A stretch of 64,000 bases of DNA from Shimia biformata (GTDB lineage Bacteria > Pseudomonadota > Alphaproteobacteria > Rhodobacterales > Rhodobacteraceae): positions 1,521,475 through 1,585,474 of the forward strand of contig NZ_JAFEJK010000001.1 of assembly GCF_016888515.1 (NCBI RefSeq), read 5' to 3'. This document shows positions 60,664 through 64,000 of this stretch, piece by piece. The notes under the pieces are model-generated. The model searched no databases. It saw only the letters and a list, made by a program, of their open reading frames with translations, and was not told where the DNA came from. A program made the translations under genes and the position numbers. How positions within the stretch are numbered: the stretch's first letter is position 1; every line of letters starts with the position of its first letter.

Positions 60664-61293
60664 TCACTTGAAGTTGCGGCTTTCCTTGATCTGGTCCCAG
60701 GCCCAGACCACTTCTTGCAGTTGTTCTTCCTGGCTGCGGTCGCCGCCATTCATGTCCGGGTGCAGGATCTTGATAAGCTTCTTGTAGGCCTTGCGCACCT
60801 CGGCCTTGGTCCAGTTGTCCTTGGCTTCCAGAATCTCGATCGCGCGCCGCTCGGTCGGGGGCAGGCGCCGCCCGCTGCCGCCGCCTGCGGATTTGCCGGG
60901 GTTCTGCGTGGCATTTGCCCCCAGAACCTGGTGCGGGTCTTCGATCCCAAGCCGTGCCCATGCACGTGCTTCGGGGTCACCCATCGGTCGCGTGGTGCGT
61001 TCCCAGACCTTGTCCTTGGACATCTGGGCGTTCATCTCGGCCTCGGTGGTGCCGTCGAAGAAGCTCCACTTCTGGTTATACTCGCGCACGTGGTCCTTGC
61101 AGAACCACAAATAATCATCCAGCACGTCCGGCGCGCGCGGCGCACGGAACTTGCCCGGCTCGTTACAGCCCTCGTGTTCGCACACACGGGTCGAGGTCTC
61201 GGACTCGCCCGACATCCCCCGCCGTCCGCGCGGGTTTTTCTTCTTGGCCGACGAGACCGACATATCGAAACCGAAGGGATCTGGTTTACGCAT
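60664..61293 (-). CDS. J-domain (DnaJ-like) protein
   Basis: The 209-residue protein has a C-terminal J domain with the HPD motif (ILHPDMNGG), preceded by the helix AEVRKAYKKLIK that contacts DnaK. The N-terminal half has CEHEGCNEPG and YLWFCKDHVREYN, a possible metal site of two Cys and two His/Cys. This is a short co-chaperone type found in alphaproteobacteria. The ATG at 61293 follows AAAAGGTGAG. It is divergent from bolA. Confidence 0.88.
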   Translation of the reverse strand: MRKPDPFGFDMSVSSAKKKNPRGRRGMSGESETSTRVCEHEGCNEPGKFRAPRAPDVLDDYLWFCKDHVREYNQKWSFFDGTTEAEMNAQMSKDKVWERTTRPMGDPEARAWARLGIEDPHQVLGANATQNPGKSAGGGSGRRLPPTERRAIEILEAKDNWTKAEVRKAYKKLIKILHPDMNGGDRSQEEQLQEVVWAWDQIKESRNFK

Positions 61294-61367
61294 CAACTCA
61301 CCTTTTCGACTCGGAGCGGGCAGTTTAATCTAATGACCGACAGATTGAAGAGGGATCGGGCAAAAAA

Positions 61368-61625
61368 ATGAGCGTGACAGAGGAAATCCGCACAGCATTG
61401 GAAAAGGCGTTTTCTCCCAGTGAGTTGGAGGTCGTCGACGACAGTGAACGGCATCGCGGTCATGCCGGGTATCAGGAAGGCGGGGAAAGCCATTTCAACG
61501 TGCGCATCCGCAGCGGCGCCTTTGCCGGCCAATCCCGCATCGCCCGCCATCGCGCGGTCCATGCGGCCCTCGGGCCGGATCTGGTCGGGCGTATCCACGC
61601 GCTGTCGCTCGATATCGGTGAGTGA
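61368..61625 (+). CDS. BolA-family protein
   Basis: The 85-residue protein has the BolA fold signature: VVDDSERHRGHAG, SHFNVRIRSGAFAG and RHRAVHAALGPDL. The conserved histidines needed for shared [2Fe-2S] binding with monothiol glutaredoxins are present. BolA proteins act in iron signalling and cell morphology. Which BolA class applies is not certain. Confidence 0.92.
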   Translation: MSVTEEIRTALEKAFSPSELEVVDDSERHRGHAGYQEGGESHFNVRIRSGAFAGQSRIARHRAVHAALGPDLVGRIHALSLDIGE

Positions 61626-61663
61626 CCCGACGGGCAGGGGCCATGCACTCGTGGGGGCGGGCC

Positions 61664-62092
61664 TCAGCCCTTGGCGGTGTCCTGATTGTCGGGCGCGTCA
61701 TCCGATGTCTGCGGGCCATCGCCCGTCTTGGTCGGGTGCCTGAGGATCAGTGTGCCGTTCTCGCCATCGCTTGCACTGTCCCCGTCCCCCTCGGGCGCGG
61801 CAAGCTTGGCGACGTCTGGCATGTCGAGAACCCTGGGCTCAAACCCCGAGATGTCGTCGCTGCTGGGACGGCGGAACACCATCACGCTGCGGAACTGGGT
61901 GGTGGACGAGGTCAGACCGCTGCGCTCTTGTGACGGCAGCGTCTCAGAGCGCTGAAACTCCCAGCCATCGGCGGCCATCTGGTTCATCACGTCCTCTAGC
62001 GCAAAGGCAAACCGGTCTTCGGCGGTCTTGATACCCTTGGCCTTCTTGCCCTTCATCGGCGCGGGCACGACCTTGTATTCGTAAACTGTCAT
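61664..62092 (-). CDS. DUF4177-like protein
   Basis: The 142-residue protein starts TVYEYKVVPAP and continues FALEDVMNQMAADGWEFQRSETLP, the DUF4177 core, then VMVFRRP; the C-terminal ~50 residues are disordered and acidic (DGDSASDGENG). Function is unknown. Confidence 0.82.
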   Translation of the reverse strand: MTVYEYKVVPAPMKGKKAKGIKTAEDRFAFALEDVMNQMAADGWEFQRSETLPSQERSGLTSSTTQFRSVMVFRRPSSDDISGFEPRVLDMPDVAKLAAPEGDGDSASDGENGTLILRHPTKTGDGPQTSDDAPDNQDTAKG

Positions 62093-62174
62093 CTGTCGAT
62101 CAATTACCTGTGCTTCAACCCGGGCCTTATAGCAGCCCTGTCGCCAAAGTCTTGTCGAAACCGGAAACGGGGGC

Positions 62175-62672
62175 TTATTTGCCCTTGCGCGGGATGCCGA
62201 TCTTGCGGCCCGCGCGGTCCGGCCATGGCAGGGCGGCGTGTTCGTCCATCATGGCCTTGACCTTTTGCGCCACGTCCTCGGGGAAGGGGGCGACGCGGGG
62301 ACCGGACATGTCGATATGCAGCCCCAGCCCCTCACCCGTGGCCGAGACCCAGCCGTCCTCGTGGATCATTTCCTGGAAGAAATGGAACCGTTTGTCGTCA
62401 TGGTCCAGAAGCTGAAAGCTGACCCGGACCTTCGCGCCCTCGTGGATTTCGCGCAGATAGCAGACGTGGAATTCCGCCGAAAAGGTCGAGAACCCGCGTT
62501 TGAGGTACTCTGGCGTGATGCCGAACCGGGCAAAGGCCTGATCCGCGCCCCGGTCGAACAGGACGTTGTAATAGGCCATGTTCAGGTGTCCGTTCCAGTC
62601 GATCCATTGCGGCTCGACAACCAGAACGTCCGACATGATCGGGGCGGGGGTTTTGGTGTCTTGATCCTTCAT
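62175..62672 (-). CDS. hotdog-fold acyl-CoA thioesterase family protein
   Basis: The 165-residue protein contains WIDWNGHLNMAYYNVLFDRG, the typical D-x-x-GHxN motif of 4-hydroxybenzoyl-CoA-thioesterase-like enzymes, and FHVCYLREIHEGAKV and FFQEMIHEDG. The start is uncertain: no good ribosome site is seen, and ATGs at 62672, 62687 and 62636 are possible. Substrate unknown. Confidence 0.85.
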   Translation of the reverse strand: MKDQDTKTPAPIMSDVLVVEPQWIDWNGHLNMAYYNVLFDRGADQAFARFGITPEYLKRGFSTFSAEFHVCYLREIHEGAKVRVSFQLLDHDDKRFHFFQEMIHEDGWVSATGEGLGLHIDMSGPRVAPFPEDVAQKVKAMMDEHAALPWPDRAGRKIGIPRKGK

Positions 62673-62826
62673 CACGTCGACAAACATGACGCGGGGCACG
62701 CCCAAGCGCAATGGGCAGCGTTAACGGGGGATCAAGCCTTTTGCGGCAGGAATTGGCTTATGGATTTGGGGAATCGGCTGTCGCTTCCCACATCCCCGTC
62801 AGAATGGTCGCAAGTGAGAAACCGAT

Positions 62827-63117
62827 ATGACCCAAAGAGCAGTTAACGTCATCGAACAGGCGCTGAGCCCCGAAGCAATGCGGGCTTTTTTGGCGTCGGG
62901 CAGCGACAATCGGGATCAACCGCCGCTTGTCGCCCGGATCATGACCCGCGCCAATCTGCGCCCCGCGGCAATGGCGCTGCGGGCGCAATTGTCCGCTGCC
63001 GAAGCGGGTCTGCGCGGGTTGCGCGATCACGGCGAGCGGAGCGAACAACTGCGGCTGATTGCCGACCTGCGCCAGCGCCTGGCCAGAGAGCAACGGACGG
63101 ACGCGCTGGTTGCGTGA
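62827..63117 (+). CDS. small hypothetical helical protein
   Basis: The 96-residue protein is mostly helical and Ala/Arg/Leu-rich (MALRAQLSAAEAGLRGLRDH), with a possible coiled coil. It is not recognised. It has a weak GAGAA ribosome site and shares codon use with neighbours. It is 19 bases from the convergent SnoaL-like gene. Confidence 0.55.
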   Translation: MTQRAVNVIEQALSPEAMRAFLASGSDNRDQPPLVARIMTRANLRPAAMALRAQLSAAEAGLRGLRDHGERSEQLRLIADLRQRLAREQRTDALVA

Positions 63118-63136
63118 CCACGGTGCAAGAAACTGA

Positions 63137-63562
63137 CTATTTGGCGGTCGGGTAAGCCGTTCCCTTTTCCTGCCCGCCTGCCGCCACGGATGCATGTCGG
63201 TGGACCCATTTCCATGCCCCGCCCACGCGCACCAGCGAGACCGTCCAACGCAACGGCACGGTCATGTCCTTGTCCCCGGCGGTCAGCGACAGGGTCAGCG
63301 CTACCGCCACCGTTGCGGCATCGCCGTGAATGGAAATATCAGTCCAGCCCCAGTCGAACCCATGCGTCGTCGCATCGCGGAAATTGCGCGCGAAAACGGC
63401 TGCAACCTGTTCACGCCCCGAGCAAAGCTCATCCGCTCCGGTGCCAATCAGCGAAATCGCGTCGCCATCGACAAAGATGGCCATCAAACGATCAAGATCC
63501 TTGGCGCAATAGGCGGCGGCATACGCGTCCAGCGTGGCCTGGATATCCGTCAGATCAGACAT
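63137..63562 (-). CDS. SnoaL-like/NTF2-fold protein
   Basis: The 141-residue protein shows the NTF2-fold pattern: a helix (TLDAYAAAYCAKDLDRLMAI), FVDGDAISLIGTG, GREQVAAVFARNF and a C-terminal strand VRVGGAWKWVHRHAS. SnoaL-like proteins are often small isomerases or ligand binders; no role can be given. GGAGGGGCGC precedes the ATG. Confidence 0.8.
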   Translation of the reverse strand: MSDLTDIQATLDAYAAAYCAKDLDRLMAIFVDGDAISLIGTGADELCSGREQVAAVFARNFRDATTHGFDWGWTDISIHGDAATVAVALTLSLTAGDKDMTVPLRWTVSLVRVGGAWKWVHRHASVAAGGQEKGTAYPTAK

Positions 63563-63651
63563 GCGCCCCTCCTTTCATCAAAGAAAGGTAGCACGCCTGA
63601 TCCAAGTTTCGTGAATTTTTGGTAAGCAGGCCGCAAGACGCGACGCGCAGG

Positions 63652-64000
63652 TCAGCCGCCCAGTTTCTGCTGCACCAGATCGTTCACCGCCTTCGGGTTG
63701 GCCTTGCCGCCGGTGGCCTTCATCACCTGGCCAACGAACCAGCCCGCCAGTTTCGGATTCACTTTGGCCTTTTCGACCTGCGCCGGGTTGTCGGCGATGA
63801 TCTGGTCCAGCGCGGCTTCGATGGCGCCGGTATCGGTCACCTGTTTCATGCCGCGTTCTTCGACGATCTGTGCCGGGTCGCCACCTTCGGTATAGACGAT
63901 CTCGAACAGGTCCTTGGCGATCTTGCCCGAGATGGTCTCGGCCGAGATCAACTCGATGATGCCCCCCAGCTGCGCGGGCGACACGGGCGACTCGGTGATG
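63652..64000 (-). CDS. gatB: aspartyl/glutamyl-tRNA amidotransferase subunit B, C-terminal part
   Basis: The visible C-terminal ~115 residues, including [39 protein letters not shown] and [16 protein letters not shown], match the GatB tail/YqeY domain that binds tRNA. The 5' part is beyond the window. It is part of the GatCAB enzyme that makes Gln-tRNA or Asn-tRNA by transamidation. Confidence 0.96.
   Translation of the reverse strand, partial: ITESPVSPAQLGGIIELISAETISGKIAKDLFEIVYTEGGDPAQIVEERGMKQVTDTGAIEAALDQIIADNPAQVEKAKVNPKLAGWFVGQVMKATGGKANPKAVNDLVQQKLGG

Overview
The window is a piece of a high-GC alphaproteobacterial chromosome, most likely from the Rhodobacterales (Roseobacter group). 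The evidence is the gene content and order: mraZ-rsmH-ftsL-ftsI-murE-murF-mraY-murD followed after a break by ftsW-murG-murC, then a DUF2484 gene, murB-ddl-ftsQ-ftsA, ftsZ, lpxC, bamD and recN; a homodimeric-type pyruvate dehydrogenase with an extra lipoyl domain on E3; the CobS/CobT cobaltochelatase pair; a solo Hint-domain protein; and an mraZ leader that looks like the UpsM sRNA locus known from Rhodobacter. No species can be named from the sequence.

Region 1 (1-9412) is an accessory defence island on the minus strand, visibly richer in A+T than the rest. In transcription order it carries a DUF6932 nucleotidyltransferase-like gene, a coupled unknown gene, a 686-residue unknown protein with a PD-(D/E)XK nuclease signature, hsdR, hsdS, a NucS-like/DUF5655 nuclease, and a TIR-domain gene cut by the window edge. 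From hsdR on, every junction is a 4-base ATGA overlap or a shared-base TGATG. No hsdM is present in the window. The island begins directly downstream of the 3' end of tRNA-Phe (9413-9487), the usual place for integrated islands.

Region 2 (9488-19955) is core metabolism: an inositol-monophosphatase-family enzyme, a YmdB-type phosphodiesterase, an EamA transporter and an SLC13-type permease with TrkA-C domains on the plus strand. These converge through a strong bidirectional terminator on the pyruvate dehydrogenase operon aceE-aceF-lpdA on the minus strand. A perfect 20-base palindrome sits just upstream of aceE.

Region 3 (19956-20962) is a 1-kb gene-free regulatory zone between aceE and mraZ. 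It holds several MraZ-box-like repeats, a perfect DnaA box, and a leader ending in a 13-bp terminator hairpin, interpreted as an UpsM-like sRNA.

Region 4 (20963-47157) is the dcw division and cell-wall cluster. It is interrupted twice. Between murD and ftsW lie an HPF-like gene, a flavoprotein, a peroxiredoxin-like gene, an adenylate cyclase and a sulfurtransferase. Between murC and murB lie an APC permease and DUF2484. A small secreted protein and a 344-base regulatory gap separate ftsA from ftsZ. The cluster ends at a terminator after ftsZ.

Region 5 (47158-64000) continues with envelope genes lpxC and bamD, then recN, a ClC channel, a Hint-domain protein, DUF427, aminopeptidase P, cobT and cobS, an exported MsrB, a lipoprotein SGNH hydrolase, a J-domain protein, BolA, small conserved proteins and the 3' part of gatB. 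No CRISPR array, insertion sequence, integrase or rRNA gene was seen.
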